Assembly: GCF_900106665.1 (NCBI RefSeq)
Contig: NZ_FNNA01000002.1
Coordinates: 186,001 to 250,000 of the forward strand
DNA from: Paracoccus sanguinis
GTDB lineage: Bacteria > Pseudomonadota > Alphaproteobacteria > Rhodobacterales > Rhodobacteraceae
Reading direction: 5' to 3'
DNA length: 64,000 bases
Shown: positions 15,185 through 27,524 of the stretch, in pieces
Layout of the letters: each line of letters begins with the position of its first letter
Numbering within the stretch: the first letter of the stretch is position 1
Notes under the pieces: model-generated
Told to the model about the DNA's origin: nothing
The model's input: the letters and a program-made list of their open reading frames with translations, nothing else
Databases searched by the model: none
Made by a program: the position numbers and the translations under genes

Positions 15185-16857
15185 CACTCGGCGGCCAGCC
15201 GCGAGATGACGATCTTGACCTCGGGCTTCTTGCCGATCTCCTCCATCGTCGCCTGGCGGACGATGCGGCGCAGCCCCTCGTCCAGCTTCTTGTCGTCGGT
15301 GGCGGTCGTCTGGTCGACCCGCTCGAGGTACTCGCCGAGCTCGCTCTCCACATGCCGGGCGAGCGGCACGCCGGCGCGGCCCTGCGCGGCCAGACCCATC
15401 GTCTCGACCCAGGCGTCGGGCAGCGGCTCGTCGTTCTCGTCGATGATGACCGAGACCGTCGCATGACCGTTCAGCGCCATGCGGATGCGGTCGCGCACCA
15501 CGCCGTCCATCGCCCCGATGAGCACCGTCCCGTCCAGGTAGATGCGGCCCGTCGGCACGTCGTCCACCTGCCGCAGCGTGTCGCCGCTGAGGTCCATCAT
15601 CATCCCGTTGGTGACGATCTCGGACGCCATGCCCTTGGCCCGGCCCAGGTTCATGTGCTCGCGCAGATGCATGTGCTCGCCGTGCATCGGGATCAGCATC
15701 TGCGGCTTCAACAGGTCATGGATCGCCTCAAGGTCGGGGCGGTTGGCGTGGCCCGAGACGTGATACATCCCGTCGTCAGGGTCATAGACGTCGACCCCCA
15801 GCCGGCTGAGGTTGTTCATGATGCGGATCACCGGGCGCTCGTTGCCGGGGATCGTGCGGCTCGAGAACAGGAAGCTGTCGCCTTCCTTGAGCTGGATGCC
15901 GAGATACTTGCCCATCGAGAGCTGCATCGAGGCCGCCCGCCGCTCACCCTGGCTGCCCGTGACGATCAGCATCACCTTGTTGCGCGGCAGGTCCGCGGCC
16001 TCGTCCGGGCCGATGACCTTGGGAAAGTCCTTGAGCACCCCCGTCTCGATCGCCGCCGTCACCATCTTGCGCATCGCCCGGCCGAGCAGGCAGACCTTGC
16101 GCCCCGAGGCGACGCCCGCCTCGGCCAGCGTCTTCAGCCGCGCGACGTTCGAGGCGAAGGTCGTGGCCACAACCATCTGCTTCTGCGCCATGACGAAGTC
16201 GAGCAGCGGGTTCGCCAGCAGCGCCTCGGACCGGCCGGGGTTGGGGCTGAACACGTTGGTGGAATCGCAGGCGAGCGCCTTGATCGGCTGTTCCTGCGCG
16301 ATGTCGTGCCAGAGGATCGGGTCGAACGCCTCGCCCACCACAGGCGTCCCGTCGAGCTTGAAGTCGCCGGTGTGCACCACCCGCCCCGCGGGCGTGTCGA
16401 TGATCAGCGCGGCGCTTTCCGGGATCGAGTGGCTGACCGGCACGAACTGGACCTTGAAGGGTCCGACCTCGACCACCCCTGGGCGCGGGGCCACGATGCG
16501 CAGCCGGTCGGTCGGCTGGCCGGCCTCTTCCAGCTTCATCCGGGCCAGCGTGCCGGTAAACTTGCGCGCATAGACCGGCACCCGCAGGCGGCTGTAAAGC
16601 AGCCCCAGCGCGCCCACGTGATCCTCGTGCGCGTGGGTGATGAACACCCCCTCCAGCCGGTCGCGGTTGTCCTCGAGCCAGCGCAGGTCCGGCATGATGA
16701 GGTCGATGCCCGGCGCACTGTCCATGTCGCCGAAGGTCACGCCGAGGTCGACGAGGATCAGCCGCTCGCGCCCCGCCGGGCCGTAGCCGTAGACATAGGC
16801 GTTCATGCCGATTTCGCCCGCGCCGCCCAGCGGCAGATAGATCAGGCGCTCAGACAT
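15184..16857 (-). CDS. rnj: Ribonuclease J
   Basis: A 557-residue metallo-beta-lactamase/beta-CASP nuclease with 5'-3' exonuclease and endonuclease activity on RNA. Visible are the start LPLGGAGEIGMN, the metal site THAHEDHVGAL near residue 75, HSIPESAAL, HTGDFKLD, CDSTNVF and the beta-CASP end PMHGEHMHL near residue 390. In alphaproteobacteria RNase J matures 23S rRNA and trims mRNA. It overlaps the coaX end by 8 bases and is coupled to the next gene, so it is translated as part of the coaX operon. Confidence 0.95.
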   Translation of the reverse strand: MSERLIYLPLGGAGEIGMNAYVYGYGPAGRERLILVDLGVTFGDMDSAPGIDLIMPDLRWLEDNRDRLEGVFITHAHEDHVGALGLLYSRLRVPVYARKFTGTLARMKLEEAGQPTDRLRIVAPRPGVVEVGPFKVQFVPVSHSIPESAALIIDTPAGRVVHTGDFKLDGTPVVGEAFDPILWHDIAQEQPIKALACDSTNVFSPNPGRSEALLANPLLDFVMAQKQMVVATTFASNVARLKTLAEAGVASGRKVCLLGRAMRKMVTAAIETGVLKDFPKVIGPDEAADLPRNKVMLIVTGSQGERRAASMQLSMGKYLGIQLKEGDSFLFSSRTIPGNERPVIRIMNNLSRLGVDVYDPDDGMYHVSGHANRPDLEAIHDLLKPQMLIPMHGEHMHLREHMNLGRAKGMASEIVTNGMMMDLSGDTLRQVDDVPTGRIYLDGTVLIGAMDGVVRDRIRMALNGHATVSVIIDENDEPLPDAWVETMGLAAQGRAGVPLARHVESELGEYLERVDQTTATDDKKLDEGLRRIVRQATMEEIGKKPEVKIVISRLAAE

Positions 16858-17629
16858 TGCCCGCCTCCCTGTTGTAATCGTGGATGAGCCGCAGCCCGTG
16901 CATGGTCAGATCGTCGTCCCAGCTGTCGAACAGGTCCTGGGTCTGGTCGAACAACGCAGCCAAGCCTCCGGTTGCGATGATCTTCATCTTCCGGCCGCGC
17001 TCGGCAGCGATGCGCTGGCAGATCTCGCGGACGAGCCCGACATAGCCCCAGAACACACCCGACTGGATGCAGGCAACCGTATTCGTGCCGATGACCTGCG
17101 CGGGCTTGGTGATATCGACATGCGGCAGCGAGGCCGCGCCCATGTGCAGCGCCTCGAGCGACAGGTTCACGCCCGGCGCGATCACGCCGCCCACATAGGC
17201 CCCGTCGGTGTCCACCACGTCGAAGGTCGTGGCGGTGCCGAAGTCCACCACCGTCAGGTCGGGACCGTAGCGGTCGAACGCCGCCCATGTGTTCACGATC
17301 CGGTCAGGCCCGACCACCGCGCCCGGGTCCACCCGCGGCGGCGCCGGCAGCAGCGTGTCGGGCTTGCCCACCACCAGCGGGCGGGTGTCGAAGTAGCGGT
17401 TGCAGAGCACCCGCAGGTTGAACACCACCCGCGGCACGGTCGATGAGATGATGCAGTGGTCGATCGTCACCTCGAGCCCGTGCAGCGAGATCAGCGAGCG
17501 CAGCCAGACGAAATACTCGTCCGCGGTGCGGCGGTGGTCGGTGGCGATGCGCCACTGGCTCAGGAACCGCGCGCCGTCCCAGATGGCGAAGACGGTGTTG
17601 GTGTTGCCGGTGTCGATGCAGAGCAGCAT
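16850..17629 (-). CDS. coaX: Type III pantothenate kinase
   Basis: Phosphorylates pantothenate, the first step of coenzyme A synthesis. The 259-residue protein starts with the phosphate-binding loop [12 protein letters not shown], has GPDRIVNTWAAF (residues about 112-123), the catalytic VVDFGTATTFDVV, GGVIAPG and ATGGLA near the end: an ASKHA-fold CoaX. Length is typical. The start overlaps the birA stop by one base (TGATG). Order nuoN-birA-coaX-rnj is common in alphaproteobacteria. Confidence 0.95.
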   Translation of the reverse strand: MLLCIDTGNTNTVFAIWDGARFLSQWRIATDHRRTADEYFVWLRSLISLHGLEVTIDHCIISSTVPRVVFNLRVLCNRYFDTRPLVVGKPDTLLPAPPRVDPGAVVGPDRIVNTWAAFDRYGPDLTVVDFGTATTFDVVDTDGAYVGGVIAPGVNLSLEALHMGAASLPHVDITKPAQVIGTNTVACIQSGVFWGYVGLVREICQRIAAERGRKMKIIATGGLAALFDQTQDLFDSWDDDLTMHGLRLIHDYNREAGNV

Positions 17630-18432
17630 CAGGGGGCCTCGTGAAAATAGATGTCGGCGGCGGGGATCACCTCGCGGCCCTGCGCGGTGATGAGGATCAG
17701 CGCGCCGGTGGCGTCGATACCCTCGAAGGTGCCGGTGCGGCTGTGGCTGCCGGTGCGGGCGGTGATGGTCTGGCCCAGCCGCGCGGCCCGGGCCAGCCAG
17801 GCGGTGCGGATCGGGGCGAAGCCCCAGGTGGTGAGATGGGCCTGCCAGCGGGCGAAGGCCGGGGCGAGAAGGTCGAGGAACTCGGTCGGCGCGAGGGCGT
17901 GGCCGGTCGCCTCGCGGACCGAGACGGCGGGGGTGGCCTCGGGCTCGAGCATCTCGGCCGGGGGGGCGGCGGCGAGGTTGACGCCGATCCCCACGGCGAG
18001 CGCGCTGACCTGCCCACCCTGCCCCGCGCTTTCCAGCAGGATGCCCGCGACCTTGCCGCCGTTCAGCAGCACGTCGTTGGGCCACTTGATCGCCAGCCGC
18101 GCCGCGGGGCCGCAGACCAGCGCCAGCGCCTCGTGCAGAGCAAGCGCAGCGACGAAGCTGTAGAGCGAGGCCTCGGCCGGCCCACCCGCCGGGCGCAGCA
18201 CCAGCGTGGCGGCGAAGTTGCCGGCGGGCATCTGCCAGACCCGCCCGCGCCGTCCGCGCCCGGCGAACTGGTCGAGCGTCAGCACCCAGGCCGGGCCAGT
18301 GAGCGCGGGGGCCAGGCGCAGCGCCTCGGCGTTGGTGCTGGCGCAGCGCGGCAGGATGTGGCGGCCGACGCCCTCGGGCCAGCCGTCAGCGGCGGCGGAG
18401 GGGTCCGCCGCGGACCGTGCGGGGTCAGTCAA
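17629..18432 (-). CDS. birA: Biotin--[acetyl-CoA-carboxylase] ligase
   Basis: Attaches biotin to the carrier lysine of acetyl-CoA carboxylase through biotinyl-AMP. The 267-residue protein has the ATP/biotin loop GRGRRGRVW near residue 60, [17 protein letters not shown] near 115-131 and VGIGVN. It has no N-terminal HTH, so it is the non-regulatory class. Start: only a TTG (18432) is available close to the fold; it overlaps the nuoN end by 8 bases, with no strong ribosome site, suggesting coupling to nuoN. Confidence 0.92.
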   Translation of the reverse strand: MTDPARSAADPSAAADGWPEGVGRHILPRCASTNAEALRLAPALTGPAWVLTLDQFAGRGRRGRVWQMPAGNFAATLVLRPAGGPAEASLYSFVAALALHEALALVCGPAARLAIKWPNDVLLNGGKVAGILLESAGQGGQVSALAVGIGVNLAAAPPAEMLEPEATPAVSVREATGHALAPTEFLDLLAPAFARWQAHLTTWGFAPIRTAWLARAARLGQTITARTGSHSRTGTFEGIDATGALILITAQGREVIPAADIYFHEAP

Positions 18433-19924
18433 CGGGGCGGGTGGCCACCGCCACAGGCTCCGCCACCGCGGCCTGCGCCACGACCAGCGACGCCGCCGCC
18501 CGCTCGGCGGCCCGGTCGGCCCCGAACATCGTGAAGGCCCCGATCACCATCGCCGCGGCCGCACCGACCAGCGCCACCCAGGTGGCGGCGCCGCCGTGCA
18601 TCTGCACCGGCTCATCGCGCTCGGCGCCGAAGTAGAGGTAATACGCCATGCGCAGGTAGTAGAACGCCCCGATCACCGACGCGATCACGCCCAACACCGC
18701 AAGCCAGCCCATGCCCGCGTCCACGGCCGCCTTGAGCACCCCGAACTTGGCGAAGAAGCCCAGCATCGGCGGCACCCCGGCGAGGCTGAAGAGCAGCACC
18801 AGCATCGCCAGCGCCCTCAGCGGCTCGGTCCGCGCCAGCAGGTTCAGGTCGTCCAGCGCGGTGACCGGACGCCCCCCCCGCTCCATCGACAGGATGAAGG
18901 CGAAGGTGCCGACGTTCATCACGACATAGATCGCCATATACATCAGCATCGCCTGGACCCCGTAGACGGTCCCGGCGGCCAGGCCGATGAGCGCGAAGCC
19001 CATGTGCGCGATCGAGGAATAGGCCATCAGCCGCTTGATGTCGCGCTGGCCGATGCCGGCGATCGAGCCGAGGAACATAGACAGCAGCGCCAGCACCGCG
19101 ATGATCTGCCCCCAGTCGCCCGGCACCTGCCCGAACGCGCCCCACATCAGCCGCGCGATCAGCGCCATCGCGGCGACCTTGGGCGCGGTGGCGAAGAAGG
19201 CGGTGATCGGCGTCGGCGAGCCCTCGTAGACGTCAGGCGTCCACATGTGGAACGGCACCGCCGAGACCTTGAAGGCCAGCCCGACGAGCAGGAACACCAT
19301 CCCGAACAGCAGCCCCATCGGCAGCTGCTCGGCGGTGACCGCCTGCATCACCCCGGCGAGGTTGGTGGTCCCGGCGAAGCCATAGACCAGCGAGATCCCG
19401 TAGAGCAGCATCCCAGAGCTGAGCGAGCCGAGGACGAAATACTTGAGCCCGGCCTCGGACGAACGCACGCTGTCGCGCCGCATGGCGGCCACGACATAGA
19501 GCGCCAGCGACTGCAGCTCGAGCCCCATGTAGAGCGTCAGCAGGTCGCCGGCCGAGACCATGACCATCATGCCGACGACGGCGAGCACGATCAGGATCGG
19601 CAGCTCGAACCTCAGCAGGCCCTGCCGGTCGAGATAGCCCGCGCTCATCGCCAGCACCGCGGCCGCGGCGGCCAGCGCCGTGACCTTGGCGAAGCGCGCG
19701 AAGGCGTCGTCGATGAACATGCCCCAGAAGGACTGCCCGTCCGCGCGGTCGCCCCAGCCCACGAACAGCGCCGCCAGCAGCAGCGCCGCGACCGAGAGCC
19801 ACAGCACCGTCCCGGCCAGCCGGTCCTTGCCGAAGAACGCCCCCAGCATCAGCGCAGCCATGGCAAACAGCGCCAGCGCGATCTCGGGCAGGATGAGCGA
19901 GAAGTTCATGTCGATTGCGGTCAT
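18425..19924 (-). CDS. nuoN: NADH-quinone oxidoreductase subunit N
   Basis: Antiporter-like proton-pumping subunit of complex I in the inner membrane. The 499-residue protein has about 14 helices, the key lysine region of the fold ([16 protein letters not shown]) and [15 protein letters not shown] near residue 310. Start: the frame opens earlier, but the ATG at 19924 (MTAIDMNF) has GAGGGG just upstream and gives the normal length. Last nuo gene of the operon, coupled to birA. Confidence 0.97.
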   Translation of the reverse strand: MTAIDMNFSLILPEIALALFAMAALMLGAFFGKDRLAGTVLWLSVAALLLAALFVGWGDRADGQSFWGMFIDDAFARFAKVTALAAAAAVLAMSAGYLDRQGLLRFELPILIVLAVVGMMVMVSAGDLLTLYMGLELQSLALYVVAAMRRDSVRSSEAGLKYFVLGSLSSGMLLYGISLVYGFAGTTNLAGVMQAVTAEQLPMGLLFGMVFLLVGLAFKVSAVPFHMWTPDVYEGSPTPITAFFATAPKVAAMALIARLMWGAFGQVPGDWGQIIAVLALLSMFLGSIAGIGQRDIKRLMAYSSIAHMGFALIGLAAGTVYGVQAMLMYMAIYVVMNVGTFAFILSMERGGRPVTALDDLNLLARTEPLRALAMLVLLFSLAGVPPMLGFFAKFGVLKAAVDAGMGWLAVLGVIASVIGAFYYLRMAYYLYFGAERDEPVQMHGGAATWVALVGAAAAMVIGAFTMFGADRAAERAAASLVVAQAAVAEPVAVATRPVD

Positions 19925-19934
19925 CGCGGCCCCC

Positions 19935-21497
19935 TCAGTGGCTTGCCGCGGGCGCAGCGGCGACATCGGTGGTCGCGGGGGCTGCGGGCAGGCTGGCGTG
20001 GTAATCATGCACGAGCGCGGCGACGGCCGGGCCGGTGATGTCGGTGACGGCGCGCGGATAGACCCCGAGCAGCAGCGTCATGGCGATCAGCGGGACGAAG
20101 ATCCAGCGCTCGCGCGGGGTCATGTCGGTGATCGTGCGCAGGCTCTCCTTGACCAGCGCGCCCAGCGTCACCCGGCGGTAGAGCCAGAGCGCATAGGCCG
20201 CCGAGAGGATCACCCCGGTGGTGGCGACGAGCGCCACCCAGGTGTTGACCTGGAACACGCCGAGCAGGGTCAGGAACTCGCCCACGAAGCCCGAGGTGCC
20301 CGGCAGGCCCACGTTCGCCATGGTGAAGAACATGAAGATCAGCGCGTAGATCGGCATCCGGTTCACGAGCCCGCCGTAGGCGTCGATCTCGCGCGTGTGC
20401 ATCCGGTCGTAGATCACGCCGACCAGCAGGAACAGCGCGCCCGAGACGAAGCCGTGCGACAGCATCTGGAAGATGGCGCCCTCGACGCCCACCTGGTTGG
20501 CCGCGAAGGTGCCGAGCGTCACATAGCCCATGTGCGCGACCGACGAATAGGCGATCAGCTTCTTCATGTCGGACTGCGCCAGCGCCACGAGGCTGGTGTA
20601 GACGATGGCGATGGCCGAGAGCCAGAACACCGCGGGCTGGGCGATGGCGGACGCCTCGGGGAACATCGGCAGCGAGAAGCGCAGGAAGCCGTAGCCGCCC
20701 ATCTTCAGAAGCACCGCCGCCAGCAGGACCGAGGCCGCGGTCGGCGCCTGCACGTGGGCGTCGGGCAACCAGGTGTGGACCGGCCACATCGGCATCTTGA
20801 CCGCGAAGCTGGCGAAGAACGCAAGGAACAGCAGCATCTGCGTCCCGCCCAGCAGCGTGGTGCCGAACACCGGGATCGGCGTCGACGGGAAGTCGAAGCC
20901 CATCAGCGTCGGAATGTCGGTGGTGCCGGCCATGTTGTACATCGACACCATCGCCACCAGCATCAGCACCGAGCCGAGGAAGGTATAGAGGAAGAACTTG
21001 AAGGCCGCGTAGATGCGGTCCTTGCCGCCCCAGATCCCGATGATCAGGAACATCGGGATCAGCCCGGCCTCGAAGAACAGGTAGAACAGCACCAGGTCCA
21101 GCGCGACGAACACGCCGATCATCAGCCCCTCGAGCACGAGGAAGGCGATCATATAGTCCTTGGTGCGGTCCGTCACCTCCCACGTCGAGAGGATGACGAG
21201 CGGCATCAGGAACGTCGTCAGCATCACGAACAGGATCGAGATGCCGTCGACGCCCAGCTTGTAGCGCAGCCCCATGATCCAGGGCTGGTCCTCGACGAAC
21301 TGGAAGCCGGTGTTCTGCGGGTCGAAGCCGGCGAGCACGAGGCAGCTGACCGCAAAGGTCGCCACGGTGGCGACCAGCGCCAGCCAGCGGGCGTTGCTGG
21401 CCGCGGCCGCGTCGTTGCCGCGCAGGAACACGGCCATGATCAGCGCCGCGACGATGGGCAGGAAGGTGATGATGGAAAGCAGCGGATAGGTCGTCAT
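19935..21497 (-). CDS. nuoM: NADH-quinone oxidoreductase subunit M
   Basis: Antiporter-like membrane subunit of complex I. The 520-residue protein has about 14 helices, the glutamate/lysine pumping motifs in [31 protein letters not shown] and [20 protein letters not shown], and [14 protein letters not shown]. It ends in an Ala-rich tail. It begins 1 bp after nuoL and ends 10 bp before nuoN. Confidence 0.97.
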   Translation of the reverse strand: MTTYPLLSIITFLPIVAALIMAVFLRGNDAAAASNARWLALVATVATFAVSCLVLAGFDPQNTGFQFVEDQPWIMGLRYKLGVDGISILFVMLTTFLMPLVILSTWEVTDRTKDYMIAFLVLEGLMIGVFVALDLVLFYLFFEAGLIPMFLIIGIWGGKDRIYAAFKFFLYTFLGSVLMLVAMVSMYNMAGTTDIPTLMGFDFPSTPIPVFGTTLLGGTQMLLFLAFFASFAVKMPMWPVHTWLPDAHVQAPTAASVLLAAVLLKMGGYGFLRFSLPMFPEASAIAQPAVFWLSAIAIVYTSLVALAQSDMKKLIAYSSVAHMGYVTLGTFAANQVGVEGAIFQMLSHGFVSGALFLLVGVIYDRMHTREIDAYGGLVNRMPIYALIFMFFTMANVGLPGTSGFVGEFLTLLGVFQVNTWVALVATTGVILSAAYALWLYRRVTLGALVKESLRTITDMTPRERWIFVPLIAMTLLLGVYPRAVTDITGPAVAALVHDYHASLPAAPATTDVAAAPAASH

Positions 21498-21498
21498 C

Positions 21499-23820
21499 TC
21501 AGTTCACGCTCCGCGCCATCACCCAGATCAGCAGGCCGACGAGGCCCAGGACCATGCCGAAGGCATAGTGGAACAGGTAGCCGGACTGCACCCGGCCGGC
21601 AAAGCGGGTCAGCCGCGGGATCAGCCCCATGGCGAGCCCGTTGATCGCCCCGTCGATGGTCCGCCCGTCCCCGCCGGTCCAGAGCGCGCGGCCGAGCCAG
21701 CGCGCCGGCCGGACGAAGAGGAAGTCGTAGATCTCGTCGAAATACCACTTGTTGAGCAGGAAGCGGTACAGCGGACGCTGCATCGCGCCCAGCTGCGCCG
21801 CCGACCCGGGATGGCGGATGTACATCATCCACGCCAGCGCCAGACCCGCCAGCATGGCGGAGAACGGCGCCACCTTGACCCAGACCGGCGAGTGGTGCGC
21901 CTCGTCGAGGACGTGGTTGTCGGGGTGCATGTAGATCGCCCCGCCCACCGGCGCCGGAACGGCGGTGTTGACCGTGCCCGCGGGCCGGTCGGCCGCCGCG
22001 CCCTCGGGGGCGGCCGCGGCCCCCTCGGCCGGCGCTGCGTGGACCGGGGCGGCGTCGGCCGTCTCGGCCGGTGCCGTCACGTGGTCGGCCGGGTCCGTGG
22101 CGACCGGGGCGGCGTGGTCGGCCGCGGCGATCTCGTGCCCGCCATGGCCCATGTGGAAGAATTCGGCCACCCGCTCGTGGCTGCCGAAGAATGGCGCGTA
22201 CCAGACCATACCCGAGAAGATCGCGCCCACCGCCAGCGCCGCCAGCGGGATCAGCATCACCGGCGGGCTTTCATGCGCGTGCTCATAGGCATGCAGGCCG
22301 CCGTGGTGGCCGTGATCGTCATGGGCGCCGTGCGCATCGTGGGCGCCATGCGCGTCATGCGCGGCGTGAGCCACATGGCCGCGACCGGCGGCGAGGCCCT
22401 GCGGCTGCACCTCCTCCTCGGCCTTGATCTCGGCGTCCCACACCTGCTGCGGACGCGGCGCGCCCCAGAAGGTCAGGAACATCAGCCGCCAGGAATAGAA
22501 GCTGGTGAAGAGCGCGGCGATGACCAGCAGCCAGAAGGCATAGGCGTGGCCCGAGGCAAAGGCGCTCTCGATCACGGCGTCCTTGGACAGGTAGCCGGCG
22601 AAGCCGATGGTGGTCAGCGGGATGCCGACGCCGGTGATCGCCAGCGTGCCGATCAGCATCGCCCAGAAGGTATAGGGGATTTTCTTCCGCAGCCCGCCGT
22701 AGTTCCGCAGGTCCTGCTCGTGGTGCATCGCGTGGATGACCGAGCCGGCGCCGAGGAACAGCATCGCCTTGAAGAAGGCGTGGGTCAGCAGGTGGAACAT
22801 CGCCACCGAATAGACGCCGACCCCCGCGGCCACGAACATGTAGCCGAGCTGCGAGCAGGTCGAATAGGCGATCACCCGCTTGATGTCGTTCTGGACGAGG
22901 CCCACGGTCGCGGCAAAGAACGCCGTCGCCGCGCCGATCAGCACGATGAAGTTCTTGGCGTCCGGCGCGAATTCATAAAGCGGCGACATCCGGCAGACGA
23001 GGAACACGCCCGCCGTGACCATGGTCGCCGCGTGGATCAGCGCCGAGACCGGGGTCGGTCCCTCCATCGCGTCCGGCAGCCAGGTGTGCAGGCCAAGCTG
23101 CGCCGACTTGCCCATCGCGCCGATGAACAGCAGCACGCCGATCAGGTTGGCCGCGTTCCACTCGGTCCACAGGAAGGGCACCTGCGTCTGCGCGATCTGC
23201 GGGACCTGGGCGAAGATCTCGTCGAAGCGGATCGTGCCGGTCAGCCAGTAGATGGCGAAGATGCCGAGCAGGAAGCCGAAGTCGCCGACGCGGTTGACGA
23301 TGAAGGCCTTCATCGCCGCGGCGTTGGCGCTGGGTTTCTTGTAGTAGAAGCCGATCAGCAGATACGAGGCGACGCCCACGCCCTCCCACCCGAAGAACAT
23401 CTGCAGCAGGTTGTCGGCCGTCACCAGCATCAGCATGGCGAAGGTGAAGAACGACAGGTAGGCGAAGAACCGCGCCTTGTAGGGCTCGTCCTCGGTCCAG
23501 TTGTCATCATGGGCCATGTAGCCCATCGAGTAGAGGTGGACGAGCGCCGAGACCGTCGTCACGACGATCAGCATGATCGCCGTCAGCCGGTCGATCCTGA
23601 GCGCCCATTCGGCGTGGAAGTCACCCGAGACGATCCAGTCCATGACCGGGATGTGGCGCGGGGTGCCGTCGAAGCCGAGGAAGACGATCCAGGACAGCGC
23701 GCAGGCGACGAAGAGCACCGCGGTGGTCAGGACCTGCGCGCCCTTTTCCGACATCACGCGCCAGCCGAAGCCGGCGATGATCGAGGCTGCCAGCGGGCCG
23801 AAGACGATGAACTTTTCCAA
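21499..23820 (-). CDS. nuoL: NADH-quinone oxidoreductase subunit L, with His-rich insert
   Basis: Distal antiporter-like pumping subunit with the long lateral helix. At 773 residues it is longer than usual (about 610-710). The core motifs are present: [52 protein letters not shown] and [12 protein letters not shown]. Two low-complexity stretches explain the extra length: a His/Ala/Asp/Gly-rich run of HDAHGAH-type repeats near residues 475-515 and an Ala/Pro/Asp-rich linker near 560-625. The start codon is TTG at 23820, giving the family start [10 protein letters not shown]; no ATG lies near. It follows nuoK by 5 bp. Confidence 0.95.
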   Translation of the reverse strand: MEKFIVFGPLAASIIAGFGWRVMSEKGAQVLTTAVLFVACALSWIVFLGFDGTPRHIPVMDWIVSGDFHAEWALRIDRLTAIMLIVVTTVSALVHLYSMGYMAHDDNWTEDEPYKARFFAYLSFFTFAMLMLVTADNLLQMFFGWEGVGVASYLLIGFYYKKPSANAAAMKAFIVNRVGDFGFLLGIFAIYWLTGTIRFDEIFAQVPQIAQTQVPFLWTEWNAANLIGVLLFIGAMGKSAQLGLHTWLPDAMEGPTPVSALIHAATMVTAGVFLVCRMSPLYEFAPDAKNFIVLIGAATAFFAATVGLVQNDIKRVIAYSTCSQLGYMFVAAGVGVYSVAMFHLLTHAFFKAMLFLGAGSVIHAMHHEQDLRNYGGLRKKIPYTFWAMLIGTLAITGVGIPLTTIGFAGYLSKDAVIESAFASGHAYAFWLLVIAALFTSFYSWRLMFLTFWGAPRPQQVWDAEIKAEEEVQPQGLAAGRGHVAHAAHDAHGAHDAHGAHDDHGHHGGLHAYEHAHESPPVMLIPLAALAVGAIFSGMVWYAPFFGSHERVAEFFHMGHGGHEIAAADHAAPVATDPADHVTAPAETADAAPVHAAPAEGAAAAPEGAAADRPAGTVNTAVPAPVGGAIYMHPDNHVLDEAHHSPVWVKVAPFSAMLAGLALAWMMYIRHPGSAAQLGAMQRPLYRFLLNKWYFDEIYDFLFVRPARWLGRALWTGGDGRTIDGAINGLAMGLIPRLTRFAGRVQSGYLFHYAFGMVLGLVGLLIWVMARSVN

Positions 23821-23825
23821 TTGTC

Positions 23826-24170
<345 letters not shown>

Positions 24171-24266
24171 TTACCGCGACTCTCTCGCGCGGGTCTTTAG
24201 TTCACGCCGTTCGGATAGAACAGCTTTCGGCAGAAGATCATGCGCGCCCCGCGCGATCCACCTTGT

Positions 24267-24767
24267 CTAGCGCACTGGCACATATTCCGTCTTATCCCCC
24301 CGCAGTTCGGGGTAGTAGGTCGCGCAGCCGCAGCTTTCCTTGCCGAGTCCTTTGTCACTCCGCACGGAGATCCGCTTGCTGCGGGCGAGCTTGTCCAGCT
24401 CGCTCATGGTCTTGACCTGCCCGCCGAGCAGCAGCCTTCGGACGGCCTCAACCTCGGCGGTGCGGTCTGGCTCCTTGACCTCGCCGGTGTCGGTGTATCC
24501 GGTAAAGGTTTTGGTCAGACCTATCGTCGCGCCCGTCCGGCAATCCTCGACCTTGTAATATGAGCCGAAAGCCTGCGGCACCGCTTGGCCACCCGCTTGC
24601 CCGACCATCCCGTTCGCCAGATCTTCCGCGGGATCAGCGCCGGATTCGATGTCTTGGAACCCGCATTTTTCCAGGTTGCGGTCCAAGGACAGTGCCGCAT
24701 CGTCGCGCGGCGTCACACAGGCCGCCAGGCTTGCCGAAGCGACCAGCATGATGGCCGCCGTCCGCAT
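24267..24767 (-). CDS. Predicted lipoprotein inside the nuo operon, function unknown
   Basis: A 166-residue protein with a lipoprotein signal ([17 protein letters not shown]; lipobox LAAC, lipid Cys at residue 17). The mature part has further Cys residues (KCGFQD, DCRTG, CGCATYYP). The ATG at 24767 overlaps the nuoJ stop by one base (TGATG), so it is coupled to nuoJ; nuoK follows 135 bp on. I do not recognise the family. Location in or facing the periplasm makes a supernumerary subunit or assembly role conceivable, but nothing in the sequence shows it. Base use is a little less GC-rich than the nuo genes. Confidence 0.75.
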   Translation of the reverse strand: MRTAAIMLVASASLAACVTPRDDAALSLDRNLEKCGFQDIESGADPAEDLANGMVGQAGGQAVPQAFGSYYKVEDCRTGATIGLTKTFTGYTDTGEVKEPDRTAEVEAVRRLLLGGQVKTMSELDKLARSKRISVRSDKGLGKESCGCATYYPELRGDKTEYVPVR

Positions 24768-25365
24768 CACAGCCCCTGCCCCGGCTTCGGGTTGGTCATC
24801 CGCATCGCCTTCTTCGGATCGCGCCACATCTGCTGCAGCACGTCCTGGCGCTTGATGTCCTTGCGGTGGCGCAGCGTCAGCAGGATCGCCCCGATCATCG
24901 CCACCAGCAGGATCAGACCGGCGAGCTGGAAGGCGAGGAAGTAGCGGTCATAGAGCACCCCGCCCAAAGCGTGGGTGTTCAGCGTGTTCTCGACGATCGG
25001 CACGCTGCGGGCGGCCGCGGCGCCCGGGGCGGACTCCCACGCGCCGAAGGCGATGCCGAGCTGCGCCATCATCACCACCGCGATCAGGAGGCCGAGCGGC
25101 AGGTAGCGCGCCAGCTCGCCCTTGAGCGCGGCGAAATCGACGTCGAGCATCATCACGACGAACAGGAACAGCACCGCGACCGCGCCGACATAGACGATGA
25201 TCAGCAGCATGGCGACGAACTCGGCGCCTTGCAGGACAAACAGCCCCGCCGCCGAGAGGAAGGCCAGGATCAGCCACAGCACCGAGTGCACCGGGTTGCG
25301 CGAGATCACCACCATGAAGCCGGCGACCAGCACGGAGATGGCGAAGAGGTAGAAAGCAAAGACCA

Positions 25366-25369
<4 letters not shown>
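24767..25369 (-). CDS. nuoJ: NADH-quinone oxidoreductase subunit J
   Basis: A 200-residue, five-helix membrane subunit of complex [61 protein letters not shown] (with the pi-bulge helix glycine/tyrosine region) and two further helices, then a basic tail. It overlaps the CMD-family gene by 4 bases and is coupled to the lipoprotein gene. Confidence 0.96.
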
Positions 25370-26439
<1,070 letters not shown>

Positions 26440-26441
26440 GG

Positions 26442-27506
26442 TCAGCCCCCCACAATGGTGGTGCCGATCGGCACCAGATGATCCCAGCGCGCCCAGGCCC
26501 CGCCCAGCACGTCGAACCGGGCCAGGAAGGCGACCAGAACGACCCAGAACAGCGACAGGGGCAGGAAGACCTTCCAGCCGATCCGCATCAGCTGGTCGTA
26601 GCGGTAGCGCGGCACGATGGCCTTCACCATCGCGAACATGAAGAACCAGACCCACATCTTCAGGACCATCCACAGCGCCCCGTCGGGCAGCCCCGGGATG
26701 GGCGACAGCCAGCCGCCGAAGAACAGGATCGAGATCAGCGCGCACATCAGGAAGATCGCGATGTACTCGCCCGCCATGTAGAGCAGGTAGGGGGTCGAGG
26801 AGTATTCGACCATGTGCCCGGCCACGAGCTCGGATTCGGCCTCGGACAGGTCGAAGGGCGGGCGGTTCGTCTCGGCCAGCGCCGAGACGAAGAACAGCAC
26901 CAGCATCGGCAGATGCGGCAGCCAGTACCAGTTGAACATCCCGTAGGCGCCGCGCTGGCTCTCGACGATGCCGCTGAGGTTCATCGTGCCGGCCGAGATG
27001 ATCACCCCGATGATGATCAGCCCCAGCGACACTTCGTACGAGATCATCTGCGCCGCCGACCGCAGCGAGGCGAGGAACGGGTATTTCGAGTTCGAGGCCC
27101 AGCCGCCCATGATCACGCCGTACACCTCGAGCGAGGAGACCGCGAAGATGAACAGCACGCCCACGTTGATGTTGGCCATCACCCAGCCGGGGGCGAAGGG
27201 GATCACCACCCAGGCGAACAGCGCCAGCATCATCGACAGGAAGGGCGCGAGGAAAAAGACGAACTTGTCCGACCCGGCCGGGACGACGATTTCCTTGACG
27301 ACGTATTTCAGCGCGTCGGCCACCGACTGCAGCAGGCCCCAGGGGCCAACCACGTTCGGACCCCGGCGCATCTGCACCGCGGCCCAGATCTTGCGGTCGC
27401 CGTAGACGAGGAACAGCAGCGAAATCATCACGAAGGCGATGATTCCCAGACCCTGCGCCAGCAGGATCACGGCAATGCCGAGCGGGGACGCCAGAAAGTC
27501 AGCCAT
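26442..27506 (-). CDS. nuoH: NADH-quinone oxidoreductase subunit H
   Basis: A 354-residue, eight- to nine-helix subunit that forms part of the quinone chamber at the junction of the two arms. Conserved pieces visible: [20 protein letters not shown] (residues about 62-81), [42 protein letters not shown] and [21 protein letters not shown] [20 protein letters not shown] near residue 320. Length and order are typical. Confidence 0.97.
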   Translation of the reverse strand: MADFLASPLGIAVILLAQGLGIIAFVMISLLFLVYGDRKIWAAVQMRRGPNVVGPWGLLQSVADALKYVVKEIVVPAGSDKFVFFLAPFLSMMLALFAWVVIPFAPGWVMANINVGVLFIFAVSSLEVYGVIMGGWASNSKYPFLASLRSAAQMISYEVSLGLIIIGVIISAGTMNLSGIVESQRGAYGMFNWYWLPHLPMLVLFFVSALAETNRPPFDLSEAESELVAGHMVEYSSTPYLLYMAGEYIAIFLMCALISILFFGGWLSPIPGLPDGALWMVLKMWVWFFMFAMVKAIVPRYRYDQLMRIGWKVFLPLSLFWVVLVAFLARFDVLGGAWARWDHLVPIGTTIVGG

Positions 27507-27524
27507 GCGGAACGTGCCCCCTCG

